Numbered from the stretch's first letter, positions 21,103-33,827 are shown. The stretch is 64,000 nucleotides of DNA from Onthophagus taurus (GCF_036711975.1 NC_091971.1:29085501-29149500), one strand, 5' to 3'. Numbers and translations: made by a program. The notes: generated from the letters alone by a model not told the origin.

Positions 21103-21685
21103 ATTCGCTTCTGTGCAACGTTTTGAACAATCTTTATGAAATGCAAATTTCGATTCATAGCTGAATATTATCCTGGAAAAGTCTTCTGCTGACCAAGACA
21201 GTTTAGATTTTGCCCATGTGACCCTTTCAGGCTTTCTGTTGTTTTTCTGTTAACAGTGGTTTTTCTTTTGCTTATGAAACAACAATTTTCTAAAAGCGAC
21301 ATTTTTTAATTATTGTTTGTAAGTAAACCTCGTAATACTTTAATCCACTTTTAAGAATCCATTTGCGACAGCATTCCCTTGATATATTAAATCCAGTTTT
21401 ATTATTCCATTCAGCGGTAACTTGTCTTAAAATATTTCTTCCTCCTTTGTTGCAGATTTTTACAAGTATTCTTTTATTTCTATCAGAAACTAACTTTGGA
21501 CGACCTGAACTTTTACTCTTTTTTTCTAATATTTGCCCAATTTCTCCATAATGTTTAATTACTTTCAACGCTATGCTTTTAGGAATATTAAGTTCGTCTG
21601 CTTTTTCACGTATTGTTTTATTGTGGCAATAATTTTTAATCACTAATTCATGGATTTTTGATTCTGTACAGATACCACGCACCAT
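21103..21685 (-). pseudogene. Tc1-like transposase, N-terminal part
   Basis: The start is the Met of MVRGICTESKIHELVIKNY at 21685. The paired-type DNA-binding domain spans about residues 1-115 (IREKADELNIPKSIALKVI as first HTH; SSGRPKLVSDRNKRILVKIC as the GRPK hook and second HTH). It then enters the catalytic core (about 21180, WSAEDFSRIIFSYESKF, where the first Asp should be but reads Glu). The insert at 19325-21102 interrupts it just after the CTEAN motif. An extra frameshift occurs near 21290. Confidence 0.8.
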
Positions 21686-22269
21686 TTTAATTGATAAATA
21701 CAGATTTACTCAACAGCAACAATGTTACAAGCTTTAGAACAAACCGGCAATTTAACATTTCATTTTACGTTATTTCCACACTTTACTTAATCTTAATTTG
21801 TTCCATTTTTATGGAAGTTACTTTGCATTGTCCTAATATTAAGTTGTCAGGTAAAATATACATTTTTCTAGTTTAATTAGAAGCAATAGGGTATGTATTT
21901 TGTTTTTTGTGTTGTTCATTAGACAAAATTGTTGTTAATTATATAATCAAATGATATTAATCTGAAAAAATTATTAAAAGAAATTAAACTGTTTAATTAT
22001 TGTTAATTATATACACATTTTATTTTGTCCCAATATATAGTTGTTAGGGCTCGTAATAAAAGTTTGACATATTGACTCCAACCTAAAATTTATTTATGAT
22101 ATATACATAAGTTTATATAAGTACGTGTATCTCAAATAATTAAATAATGTTTCTTATCATTAACTGTTTGGGTAAATTACTAAAAACGTGTAATTCTGTC
22201 CTTAAAGTTATCAATAACTATGGATTAAAAATTTTTATATTGCAATTCTACTTTTATATATAAATTGTG

Positions 22270-24784
22270 TATACAGGGTGGTTCAGTTTTTAATCGGGAA
22301 ACTTTACTAGAACGTAGTACTTGCCAAAATAACACAAGTTTTTTATATAAACATAGGGTCGCAACTCTTTTGTTTTCGAGCTATGAGCGATCAAAGTTGA
22401 GCTAAAAATTTACATTTTATTATTTATTTCGGCTATAAGTAAACCGAAGAATTTGAAATTTGGTATGTATTTACTACTGGTTAACATCTTGTTTTCTAGC
22501 ATACCTTAAGCTTCCCTAGCGCCCTCTAAGGGGATGAAATTCACCACCCCCTTGGTTCTTTTTAGAAGAACTTTTTAACGCAATGCAATATTAACATAGA
22601 AAAATATGGGTTGTACAGCTCATTCTTTAGTGGTTCTTTTTTGTCTCTTTAGTTTTTCTCTTAAAATTGATAGTTTTTGCGTAAAAAAATAAAATATGTT
22701 ACATTGCGCGGCAAAGCGCTACCTACAAATAAAAAACAAAATTTTAAGTTGGCTATGGAAGATGTAAACTTACCAGGATTTTGGGCTAACACAATAACAC
22801 AAATTATTTACGATTTCGTCTCTTGACTTGTTTTCTCATTAAAGTAATAAAAAATTTAATTAAATTTAAGTTAAAATAATCATTCAAAAGATAAGTAACA
22901 TTTAATAATAAATTAAATAGTATACTAAAAAAATGGAAATTACAAGAGAAAAATGTTAAAAAACAAACAGAAAACTAATTAAGAATCAAAATGAAACAAA
23001 TTTATCAAAAAAACTCATTACAAAAATAAACACAATTAATTTAAAAATTGTTCAAAATGCATGCCATTGTTATCAATGCATTTTTGGCATCTTGTAACAA
23101 CAGAATTAACTGCTGCTAATATTTGAAACGGATTGTTCCTTAAAGTGTTAGCAGCGTCTTTTATTTTTCCCAACAGTTCTTCCCGAGTGTTTATTGGAGC
23201 GGCGTAAACTAGATTTTTCATATAGCCCCACACAAAAAAATCTAAAACGTTAAGATCAGGAGACCTTGGTGGTCAGGCAACGGGACCTCGGTTTGCCTCT
23301 TGATAATTGACAGGACCTAGTCGTCCTATCCGTCTATGTCCATAACGTGCGTTACACCATGCACGTACGTTAGCGCTGTAATGCGATGGTGCCCCATCCA
23401 TCTGAAGCCAATGTTGCTCCAGGTCACCTAGAGGAACGTCCGATAAACATTCCGCCAAATCGTTTTGCAAAAAATTTAAAAACATCGTTGCGTTCAAACG
23501 AGGTGGCAAAAAATAAGGCCCACAGAGGTTATTATTAATGACACCCATCCACACATTAAAACAAAACTCTGTTTGGTAGGTTTTTGGACGTATTGCATGG
23601 GGATTTTCATGCTCCCAACTATGTAAGTTATGGTAATTTACGACACCCCTTCTTGTAAACGTGGTTTCATCTGTCCACAAAATCTTCTTACAAAAATTTT
23701 GGTCACGTTCAACAGACTGTACAAACCACCTACAGAAAGTTACTCTTTTAGGACCATCTTCAGGTCTTAAATTTTGTACAGGTTGAAAACGATAGGGTTT
23801 CCTGTGGTCCTTCTTCAGAGTTCGTAAAATTGTACTTCTTGAGACTCGTAAATTTTGAGCTTGAAGTAGTCTAGCAGCTATGCGACTGCTTAATGTGCTG
23901 TCATTATCAAAAAGGTTTAAAATTGCTCTTTGGTTTCTGTTATTTTGATTATTTCGTACTTGCTGGGTATTTAAACCATATTGTCGAAAACGTTGATGTG
24001 TATTGATAAATACCTGAGGATCAGGACATCTTCTATTAGGAAACCTTCTAGCGTATTCTCTAGATGCCGCTTCCGCATTTCCATCACAAAAACCATAAAT
24101 AAAATGAATGTCTGCGTATTCTTCTGTCGAAAATAATCGTGGCATGATCAATTTTTCGTAGTTTTTTAAACAATGATCAACAATAAAAAAATAATGATAC
24201 TTTTACTTAATAACAATCAAGAAATATTTTCAATAATTGTCAACAATTAAGAGGATTTAACGTAACTAACAGCTCGTCTCAACACAAACATAAATTGTTT
24301 TTTGAAAATCAAAGCCAACTTTTAGAGTAATTTTAGCTAAGCATGGCGATACATGGCACGACATTTTTTTACACAAAAACTATCAATTTTAGGAAAAAAA
24401 CTAAAGAGACAAAAAAGTACCATTAAAGAATGAGCTTTATAACCAATATTTTTTTTATGTTAATACTCCATGGCGTTAAAAAGTTCTTCTAAAAAGAACC
24501 AAGGGGGTGGTGAATTTCATCCCCTTAGAGGGCGCTAGGGAAGCTTAAGGTATGCTAGAAAACAAGATGTTAACCAGTAGTAAATACATACCAAATTTCA
24601 AATTCTTCGGTTTACTTATAGCCGAAATAAATAATAAAATGTAAATTTTTAGCTCAACTTTGATCGCTCATAGCTCGAAAACAAAAGAGTTGCGACCCTA
24701 TGTTTATATAAAAAACTTGTGTTATTTTGGCAAGTACTACGTCCTAGTAAAGTTTCCCGATTAAAAACTGAACCACCCTGTATA
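22270..24784 (-). mobile_element. DUF4817-type element with about 430-bp inverted repeats
   Basis: The ends TATACAGGGTGGTTCAGTTT and its inverted partner start arms of about 430 bases (22270-22700 and 24350-24784). Shared landmarks include GCGCCCTCTAAGGGGATGAA and CACCACCCCCTTGGTTC. The minus-strand transposase (23036-24145) is full length with a single stop. TA/TATA flanks fit the superfamily. Its ends and its protein place it in a different lineage from the other DUF4817 elements here. Confidence 0.9.
23036..24145 (-). pseudogene. DUF4817-type transposase with one nonsense codon
   Basis: The start is the ATG of MPRLFSTEEYADIHFIYG at 24145. Total length is about 369 codons in one frame. The DUF4817 domain covers residues 1-60 and a second HTH about 95-125. 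Catalytic motifs are LWTDETTF (Asp 1), QMDGAPSHY (Asp 2) and SPDLNVLDFFVWG (Asp 3). The only defect is TGA at 23273-23275, replacing the conserved Trp of VAWPPRSPDLN. Ten extra residues (around NYQEANRGPV) lie between Asp 2 and Asp 3 compared with the 13090 protein, giving 51 intervening residues. It looks recently inactivated. Confidence 0.88.
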
Positions 24785-24880
24785 TTATATTATTAAATAA
24801 AATAATAGCATAAATACAAAAAAAAATGCTGTGTATAAATAATTCTTTTATGATACAAATTAGAGCGTACAAACCTGTAC

Positions 24881-25110
24881 ATGGCGCCAAAGCATCGAGG
24901 TCCCAAACTCGGCAATCTAAAACATCAAACGTTCCGACAAAGCTGTCAGTTCTGGTTATTCTGTGTCCAAACGTTGGAAAAAGTTCACCAAGCCATCCTT
25001 GACGTGCCTTTCTATGTCTCCAATGAGACTATTCAGCATGACATCCCAGTACAGACCGTAAAAGAAGTGATTCTACAGTTCAGCTTACGGTATGCTTACA
25101 TGTATTTCTG
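24881..25110 (+). pseudogene. Jockey-clade reverse transcriptase tail
   Basis: KVHQAILDVPFYVSNETI, then HDIPVQTVKEVILQFSLRY matches the conserved C-terminal segment of Jockey-type ORF2 proteins, normally followed by a short region and the stop. The preceding residues are degraded. It may be the tail of the Jockey copy cut at 12305/18477, or an independent fragment. Confidence 0.6.
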
Positions 25111-25356
25111 TCCTGTAATTGTTTCCGTTCGTTATATGTTTTATTTCCCTGGTGTTATGGTAAGCAACTGTTTTTACTAGTTTGGTGAAATTTTCATTTT
25201 GTATATCTAATTCCTCGGTACTTTTTAAATTAACCTTTAGATTTATTTAGAATATTATGAACTTTTAGAGCTTAGCGGTGCATATATGTTATTAGTTTCA
25301 TTTCTTAATCAATGATATTTACTTGATTTTAATTCGTTATAATAATGTTTTTTTAG

Positions 25357-28108
25357 AGTTCTTCTTCCAGTTTTCCTTCACAGCGACAACAGCTTCAAAT
25401 ATCATACGATAATAAACATACACACCGTATATCAAACACCAGTAATCGTGGCAACAGCAATGGCCAAACCATTAACTCCAACAACAGTAAAAGCTGACAA
25501 CCACTATCTTCACCACTTCGAACCAAGTCCAGTATTCGGTGGAAAAGTAAAATTTTACAGTCAAATGCTTTTTAAATATCATCGACCGGATTGTAAAATA
25601 TTAAAGAACGACGTGAAAAGCATCCATAAATCGTACATAGAAATTTTATACAATACAAAAGTCGACAAGGGAAAAGATATGTATTCGATTATGTGCGTTT
25701 TTACATACGAACCCAAAGTAGAGTCTACATTTAATGTGATTTGGTACCTTGAATGTACTTGCGGGGCAAATAGAACATCTTATACAGAAGGAACGGTATC
25801 AAATTGTATTTTTACTAGTTACTGTTTAATGAATTACATTTTAAAAAGAAGTGATATAAGACAGAAAAATATAGAATATACATATGAAAATTCTTCGTAT
25901 CCATTTTATCCAAATCCAACAGATAAGCATTATAACTTTATGGAAGGGTTCGTTGAAGCTGTTGAATCATGGCTTTGTACTCAAGTATATTTTGGACAAT
26001 GGAGATATGAAATACCATGCACGATGATTTCGTATAACTTATCAGTTTTTGAACCACCACCTCCAGATTGTTTAAAAAAACAAATCCAATTTTCTCGAAT
26101 CCCACTTGTACATTTATTAGGAAATTTAGTTGGTCCAGAAATTCTTCAATATCTACTACCAACGGAAACACCTAAAAACGAAGTGGAATCAATTAAATAC
26201 AGGTACCAAGTTTTTTCACGAGCTTTAGAATTCATAAGAAAGCAAGGTGCTTTCATCGGTTATTTGCGACCAGAATATTTATTCCTTTACTACGATTTTT
26301 GTATTTATAAAAGAGACCTATTCAATTATAAATCACACATTCCTTATCCCCTCACTGTTTTTGTGAATGAATACAAAGAATTTGCTCGGTTATCGAGACA
26401 TAGTTGGTTGGATTTTTTACTACAAATTTATAAAACTTTATATTTAAATAAATTAATTACTAAATATCGGGAATTTGGAACAACAGGAAAATTAAAAGAT
26501 ACCCCTTTAGGAGACTTCTACAAGTACGAGAATACTATCGAAAGCCAACCAGATATTTATGGCAAAAATGAAATGTTAATATTTTGTTGGTTAGAATACA
26601 ATTACGAAACGAATAAAGCTAAAATTTGGAAGAACCCCTCAAAGAAAAAATATAAAATTGAAGTATTCAATGGTGCATTAAACGATGGTATAATTTTTGC
26701 AGCTACATTAGGCACTTATTGTCCTTATTTAATACCTTTTCTACAAAACGTTTACCTGGAACCTGCAAATACAGAAGAAAGCTTTCATAACGTAACTAAA
26801 GTAATCGAATGTTTAGAAATGTTAAATTATTCTTTTAAAGTTACAATCGAACAAATAGTTAATGGAAGCGCAATGAAAACGTTTATGCTAGCTGTTTATT
26901 TATTCGAAATATTACCTTATTTGCATCCTAAGGACACAATTACCCTAGAAACAGGATTGTCCACTAAAATTACAAGGAAAATCGAAATTTACAATGAAAA
27001 TAGTTTCCCAATAGCATACAAAACCATATTTATTGGTAACGATGATAAATGTTTTGCAGTAGGATGTAAAAATTTCCAAATTCCAGCGAAAAAATCTGTT
27101 AAGCTACCTATAAATTATATGGCACGTTTTATTAAAAATATCGAATGTGTGTTACTATTAAGCGGCGAAATTGTTGGCTATCGTTACGCCTCGAATAAAG
27201 TGATTACTTTAATTGGAATTCCCGACTTGCAGTACGCCTCCTCAACTATATCGTATACAAACGAACTTTTCAAATCAATGTATTTCAATTTCAAAGTTAA
27301 ATCGCCTTACAAAGAAAAAGCTTCGTATAAAATGCAGCAAACTTACGATACATTACACGAAGCGTTAGAACTTTCGACAGTTATATATCATTTGGATAAA
27401 AATCGAATTACTTGTGCTAGACTTATCGTTTTAAACAAAACATTTGATTTCGATGAAAATGGTCTGTGTTCTATTCGAAGCGTTAACGTGAATATAATTA
27501 ATGCCACCATTTCGATTTGGTTGTACTTTACGAATGAAACGGTGGGAGATTTCGGGGTTCAAGTGATCAGTAAGGTTAAAGATAGTAAAGAAAGAGATAT
27601 TTTATATGTTCAGTTGCCGAAATTTATCGATGAATTACGGGAACGACCTGATTCTCTTTACATAAATATTCCAAATAGAGATAAACTGTTTTTTAATGCG
27701 ATAAAAACTTTATTAGTACAAATTACTGAAGGTGATGAATCTGCTTTGTGGCAAAAAATCACAGGTAATATGTATAAGTAAATATTTCAAGATGAATAAA
27801 TTTTATTTTAATGTATTTTAGATACTCCAATGGGAATAAATATTTTAGAAAACTTTTTCGCAACTTATACTCAAGACCAATTCTCATTATTGCATCAATG
27901 CAAAAGTGTTACTTATAACGTTATTGTGAACGAAAGTGCTGTGGTAGTCTTGCCTGAGATTATTAAATTTGAAGATGAATGTAGCTCATCATTTTCCAAA
28001 ATTCCAATAGCACTGAAACATGTTGATGAGTATCCTCAAGATTTTGATTTTGTACTAGAATCACAAGATACACGACGAAGACGATTTTATACTGTACGCT
28101 TTTTATAA
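25357..28108 (+). CDS. CFAP47: CFAP47-like protein, CH-domain and C-terminal exons
   Basis: Two coding exons: 25357-27764 and 27822-28108, joined over a 57-bp intron (CAG/GTAATA ... TTTTAG) in phase 1. The upstream exon follows an acceptor at 25355-25356 and is open from there, so earlier exons must exist but are not recognisable in the window; an in-frame GTG at 25448 is not a start. A calponin-homology domain (IIFAATLGTYCPYLIPFL, then TFMLAVYLFEILPYL, about 26650-26920) is preceded by PSPVFGG and other Ig/MSP-like segments and followed by an Ig-like domain (TRKIEIYNENSFPIAYKT). Order and motifs match the C-terminal part of CFAP47, a large structural protein of motile cilia and sperm flagella. 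A later exon is possible (see 33828). The Ig-like parts are weakly conserved; the CH region carries the call. Confidence 0.82.
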
Positions 28109-28211
28109 AAATGAATATAAGTGTTATTTATTTTTACAACTTTATTTACTCTGTTATAAAGCCTATTTCATTACAATAACCCTCAAAAACCGGATAGCTT
28201 TTGACTTGAAT

Positions 28212-28300
28212 ATTTAATAATAATAATAAATTTATTGAGCGGCAAAAGAAAGCATGTAAGTGTATAAATAAATATATCTTCCACCAACCAACACGATCTA
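28212..28300 (-). repeat. 3' tail of a truncated non-LTR element
   Basis: TAATAATAATAA followed by ATTTATTGAGCGGCAAAAG has the look of the 3' end of minus-strand CR1/Jockey-group elements in this window. No coding sequence follows, so it would be a severely 5'-truncated copy just downstream of the CFAP47-like stop. Bases 28300-28500 show nothing further. Confidence 0.45.
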
Positions 28301-28641
28301 ATACTCAAAATATAAAACAATAATCTTTTTTAGTAGTTTTTCGATTTTTTTCTTTTAATAAAAAAAGCACATTTTCTCCATTTTCACAAAAAAATATTTC
28401 ACATGGTATAACATTTTTTAATGAAGAATTTCTTTATTCCCTCACTTGTACCTATTTTTATTATTTTTAAAATTATTGTAACTCGAAATCTTGTTGTATC
28501 TCTCTCGTCTTGTTTTCGCTCTGCATATCACAGTAGCAGTCCACTGAAGGTGAAAAGTAATAATCGGGGCACACCCTGGTGGAACGAATCTCTTAGCTCC
28601 GAAAGAGAAGAGGTCCGGAAGCTTTTTAACCGGGCCAAGAC

Positions 28642-31046
28642 CTGGTGCCGGATACTCCAATTTCAGGACATTAATGATAAGGTGGCCTTTTTTGTTGATT
28701 CAATTCATAATCTTTTTGATCGTCATGCGCCCTTGCGTACTGTTTCCATCCGTAAAAACTATTGCCCTTGGGTGATTGATAACATCAAGCTCCCTATGAG
28801 ATTTCGTGATCAGGCTTATAGTAGATTCCGCCAGAGCAGGTGTCCCAATCACTTCCAGTATTATAAACAACTACGTAATTACACTAACTCGGCCATTCTG
28901 AGAGAAAAACGGGCGTTTTTAAACATTTTGTTTTAGGAGCGATCATCTCGTGATCTTTGGATGAGTTTTAGGAAATTGGGTGTTGTCAAAATAAGACTCA
29001 AGTATTGACTGATACTAGTTTTGATGCTGATACTATCAATAATTTCTTTCTCAGCACTCAAACTAATTCAACGGGAAGTGCTGAGTTGATTAACTTTTAT
29101 TGGAATAACATACTACCACAAGTTACAGAAAAACTATCATTTTCTCTTACAAATGAAACTGAAATTTTCAATATTCTATGTGGTATCAAATCAAACTCTG
29201 TTGGTATGGATGGCATAAGTGTTAAAATGCTTTTATTGTGTTGTCCTACAATTTTGCCGTTCTTGTGCCATATAATTAACTATTCCATTGAATGTTCTGT
29301 GTTCCCTGATATTTGGAAGATCGCCCTGGTAACTCCAACTCCAAAAACCCAAAATCCTCATGAATTGGGGGACTTAAGACCAATTAGTATATTGCCTATA
29401 TTATCCAAGGTTTGTGAGAGGGTCATGGCGGTCAGACTTCGCTGTCATCTTGATGATTATAATGTGTTGCCCAGTTGCCAGTCTGGCTTTCGTCCGGGAT
29501 TTAGTAGCGCTACTGCGCTTCTGGGTGTGACGGATGAAATCTTCAAAGCAATTGACGACAAACGGGTTACTATCTTAACACTTTTGGATTTTTCTAAGGC
29601 TTTTGATAGAATACATCATGATACTTTAGTGGCTGCGCTCCATTATATAGGTTTATCTTTAGGTTCGATTCATTTAGTACAAAGTTATTTGTCTGGACGA
29701 AAGCAGTTGGTTAAACTTAATGGTGGTACATCCAATACCGCAGATGTTATATCGGGTGTCCCACAGGGCTCTATTTTGGGTCCTCTGTTATATCTGATAT
29801 CTACAATTGGGTTCGCTAATGTTTTGGATCATTGTATGCCATACTTTTATGCTGATGATACTCAACTGCTCTACTCCTTTAAACTGTGTGATATGGAAGA
29901 CGCTGAAAGCAAAATTAATCATGACTTAGTTAAGGTCGAAGAACTTGCTGGCAAGCTTTGTCTACGGATTAATTCTAGTAAGTCATCGGTTATGGTTTTT
30001 GGGGATAGAGCTTCATCCGAGTTTGTAAAAACTAACTTGCAATTGGTGATGGGTGGAAGTCGTCTTAGCTTTGGGGAAAATGTAAAAAATTTGGGTATAT
30101 GTTTCGATGAGCGCCTTCGCTTTGATGGGCATGTTCGGTCCCTTCTACGGCGAGCTTACTCTACATTAAGGTTGCTTTACAACAATAGATACATTTTGAA
30201 CCAGAACCTTAGAACGCATCTGTGTGATGCCTTGGTGTTGTCCATCTTCAATTACGGTGACGTAATATATCACTCCTGCCTTGACAGCGTTCACACTGCT
30301 AAAATTCAAAAGTTACAAAACTCTTGTCTGCGATTTATATATGGTATCCGTAGAAGGGAGCGCATATCACATACGCTGGCATGGGCTGATTGGTTGAGCA
30401 TGACACGGCGAAGGACTCTTCACTGCTTATGTCTCTACCACAAAATTATCTTACACAAAAATCCGCCTTACCTTTATGATAAAATTAGATTTCGCACAGA
30501 TATCCATAATATTAATATTAGGCATACGCTAACGATACCTCACCACCGCTTAGAAATTTTCAAACGCAGCTTTACGTATTGTATGCCTAACTTATACAAT
30601 TGACTACCTGATTCCTTCAAGAGTCTTTCTCTGATTTCCTTTAAGGCAAGGGTTAGGGCTTATTTAAGTGAGCGGCAAGTTGACTGAGCACTCTTCTTCT
30701 ATGTTTATTTTGAAATGGTTTCATAGCCGGGGGGAGGATTGGGGGCTGACAGAGATTGAGATTTATATATGTATGCTTGTTATATGTAAGTATGCTTCTT
30801 ATTTTGTATTTTAAGTTTGTAAATTTTTTTACGCTTATAATCGGCTTGATTTCATTTAAATTTTATTTTTCAATTTTTGTCTTATTATTTTGCTGAGGGT
30901 CATTGAAAAACAGTGCGACAAAGGGGCCTTGGTCACTTGGTCGACCTGACATGACCCTCTTTAATCGGAACTGCCTTTTTATAATTTTTTCTATTTGTAC
31001 ATATATTATATCTTATCCGATTAATAAACATTATTATTATTATTAT
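28642..31046 (+). mobile_element. CR1-like non-LTR copy with AAGAC target duplication
   Basis: AAGAC flanks the copy at 28637-28641 and 31047-31051. The 3' end is a (TTA)n tail at 31029-31046 following ATTAATAAACA. The 5' end is truncated within the linker between endonuclease and reverse transcriptase. It belongs to the same family as the minus-strand copy at 40423-43162, sharing KYCPWV-type linker and RT sequence. Confidence 0.85.
28670..30690 (+). pseudogene. CR1-like ORF2, linker plus reverse transcriptase
   Basis: Linker residues DINDKVAFFVDSIHNLFDRH and YCPWVIDNIKL run to a stop at 28933-28935. A second stop at 29002-29004 precedes a long open RT frame (29005-30603) with LTLLDFSKAFDRIHHDTL, GVPQGSILGPLLYLI and the catalytic FYADDTQLLYSF (near 29850). 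The C-terminus reads CLRFIYGIRRRERISHTLAW. A third stop at 30601-30603 cuts the end (LPDSFKSLS...) from the body. The RT core is intact, but the two upstream stops and the missing endonuclease make it non-autonomous. Confidence 0.85.
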
Positions 31047-33695
31047 AAGACATTAGGTGAATGGGAGAAATATAAACAGGCTTTAACGAATTACACCAAA
31101 AACATACGTAAGGCAAAAAGAGAGTCTTGGAGGAGGTTCTGTGAGGGAGTGAAAGACACACCCAGCAGTGCAAGAATTCACAAGATTCTCGCTAGAGATC
31201 CGGCACTACCCCTGGGCTCACTTAGGCGGCCTGACGGTAGTTTTACGGACTCTATCAGAGCCTCGTTGGAGCTTCTCATGCAGACTCACTTCCCAGGAAG
31301 CCTGATGATGAGGGCCGATACTGCCACAGCGGGCTATTCCTGCAAGGCAAAGCGCCCCTCAAATAGGGATTGGAGTGTGGCTAGAAAAGTCGTCACTTAC
31401 ACATCCGTGGACCAGGCAATTCAAACGTTTAAGCCGTTCAAATCGCCTGGAGAAGTCTTTGTTGTTGCCAATTTTGGTAAAAATGTTCAGAGCGAGTGTC
31501 GCCTGGAAATATGTGCCGGCAGAATGGACTAAGGTACGGGTATCTTACATACCCAAAGCGGGCCGTTCAGTCCCTACTTCTAATGCCTTTCGACCTATCA
31601 GCCTAACGTCATTTCTGCTGAAAACCCTTGAAAAAGTTCTGGAACGGTATATCCGTACAGTGCCATTGGTATCTGGTCCACTGAGTCGCCACCAGTACGC
31701 TTATCAAGCGGGAAAATCAGCAGAATTGGCTCTACACAACTTAGTTGGTAGAGTATCCAGGACGCTGCAGGATAAAGAAATCTTGGTTTGTGCGTTTCTG
31801 GAGAACGCTCCGTTCAACAACGCAATACCACAATCTCTTGAAAGAGCTGCTCTTGACAGGGGAGTGGAAGCAACTATAGCGGGTTGGATCCGCAATATGC
31901 TAGATAGTAGAATAGTTTCTACTTCACTCCACGGTGATACGATACGCTTCAGGCCGGGAGGTGGCTGCCCACAGGGCGGGGTGTTATCTCCCCTGCTTTG
32001 GTCCCTCCTAGTTGACGATCTGATTGCGATAGTCGAAGCCGTTGGTGTGGAAATATAAGCTTATACTGATGACATTGTCGTTATGGTCAAAGGAACCTGT
32101 TTGCCGAAGATATCTAAAGTCCTCCAGGTGACCCTAGATACCATTTGCGCTTGGTGTAAGGGAGAGAACCTCTCAATAAACCCGCAAAAGACAATTTTAT
32201 TGTTGTGCCCTTCACCAGGAAGCGAAAGTTGGATGGACTAATCCGCCCAACTATCCAAGGTGAAGAAATTCCTTTCTCAAAGGAAGTCAAATATCTAGGA
32301 GTAATCCTAGACAAAACCCTGTCATGCAATGGACATTTGCACGGAGTTTTGCACAAAGCTAGACTATCCTTGTGGAGTTGTCGCAGTCTTTGTGGAAAAA
32401 ATTGGGGTCTTACCCCTGAAAGACTGTACTGGCTCTATGTGACTTTGGTTAGACCTATGATCACATACGGAGCAGCAGCCTGGTATAGGAAAGTCCGACA
32501 GACTTCAGTTATCAGTAAACTTTCACGAATTCAACGAATAGCTGGATTGGCAATCTCTGGTGCGATAGGCACAACGCCAACTCTAGCAATGGAGGTTCTG
32601 CTTGGCCTATCTCCTCTGCATTTGCATATAAAGAAAGTGGCTAGAACAACCATTTACAGATTTAAGCAATATGCTCAAAACTGCTCCGATATGTCCTACC
32701 AATGGGCTGCGGAAGACATTATAAGCACTGATACTGTGCTATCAATGCCGTCAGATTTGGCGGTATCACTGATTAATGGTCGATACCAGATTGTACTGCC
32801 TGAGCGGCAGTCCTGGATCGAAAATGAAAATTCTCTGGTTCAGGCAGACATTCCATCTGTGTACAAGCACAGAGATGGATCAAAAACGCCTGAAGGGGTA
32901 GGAGCAGGAGTATACTGCCAGACACCTCGAATTAAGCAAGCTTGCAGCCTAGGTACGTACTGTACTGTATTCCAGGCGGAAGTATTTGCTATTGACATGG
33001 GTGCTAAAATCCTTCTTGAAAGAGGGGTAAAGAACATGACAGTACGAATTTTCTCAGACAGTCAAGCCGCTCTCCAGGCGCTGCAAGCCGTGAAAACGGT
33101 GTCGGCTCTGGTTAATCATTGTAAGAGAACATTAAACACACTGAGTTGTGATAACAGAGTCTCTCTGATCTGGGTCCCGGGTCACTCTGGGGTTGCTGGC
33201 AATGAAGCGGCAGATAAGCTAACACGAGATGGCAGCGCTGAAGCGTTTGTGGGGCCGGAACCAGCAGTTGGTGTATCATTTGCGATGGCCAAATATAGGA
33301 TTGGACTGTGCGCTGAAGAGAGACTTCGGCTACTCTGGACCAGTTCTCCTGGAATGAGACATGCTAAGGTGTTTATTAACATCGCCACTGTCAAACCCGG
33401 GAATATTTTAGGACTTGCCCGTAGTAGCATAAAAGTTCTAATGGGTGTTTTTACTGGGCACTACCGATCAAAAGCACACCTCAACTTGTTGGGTTTAGCC
33501 GACGATGTTGAATGCCGACTATGTGCGGAGGAAGCAGAGACGGTTGAGATTGTTTTATGCCACTGCCCTGCCGTTAACCGTATCAGATTCTCGATTTTTG
33601 GGTCGCAGTTTATCTCCTCAAGGGATCTGAATGACCTTTCGCCGAGCAAGGTATTAATGTTCGTTAAGAGCATTGGACTGCACGGTGCAATTTGA
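31047..33695 (+). pseudogene. I/LOA-like ORF2: reverse transcriptase plus RNase H
   Basis: KRESWRRFCEGVKDTPSSAR and a broken SPG motif (frameshift near 31455) lead to the RT: NAFRPISLTSFLLKTLEKVL, then FLENAPFNNAI where the family has a catalytic Asp (FLDxEGAFDN), so that residue is lost. A stop at 32056-32058 immediately precedes AYTDDIVVMV. From 32205 to 33695 the frame is open: KYLGVILDKTLSCNGHL, then RNase H with DGSKTPEGVGAG, FQAEVFAI, IFSDSQAAL and HSGVAGNEAADKL (all four acidic residues present), ending in a CRLCAEEAETVEIVLCHC knuckle. Confidence 0.85.
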
Positions 33696-33827
33696 TAACG
33701 ATATCTATCGGGGTACAATAGATCCTTAGGGACGCGGTGCAAGGTTGGTTAGTCCGCCTACCCGATATGTAGTCGATGCAATGTAATGTAATGTATCTCT
33801 CTCTGTTGTGTTTTGTTTTATGTTTAG

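Larger units (their letters stand above)
18606..22056 (-). mobile_element. Tc1-like element with about 230-bp inverted repeats
   Basis: The ends are TACGAGCCCTAATAACTATA and, inverted, TACGAGCCCTAACAACTATA, with similarity continuing for about 230 bases (18606-18845 and 21815-22056). A TA at each end fits Tc1/mariner insertion. The minus-strand transposase is split into an N-terminal half (21103-21685) and a C-terminal half (18845-19324) by an unrelated 1.78-kb insert. Confidence 0.85.
28500..33796 (+). mobile_element. I/LOA-like non-LTR retrotransposon with RNase H, interrupted
   Basis: The 5' part (28520-28641) encodes GTPWWNESLSSEREEVRKLF. It is cut at AAGAC by a CR1-like element and resumes at 31047 with EWEKYKQALTNYTKN. 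Then follow reverse transcriptase, RNase H, a Cys/His knuckle and a 3' end with three AATGT repeats at 33779-33795. It is 5' truncated (no endonuclease). Removing the CR1-like copy and one AAGAC restores continuity. Confidence 0.8.

Noticed and set aside
25448..25450. In-frame GTG taken as start of the CFAP47-like protein
   Set aside because: Eukaryotic genes do not start at GTG and the frame is open upstream to a splice acceptor at 25355-25356.
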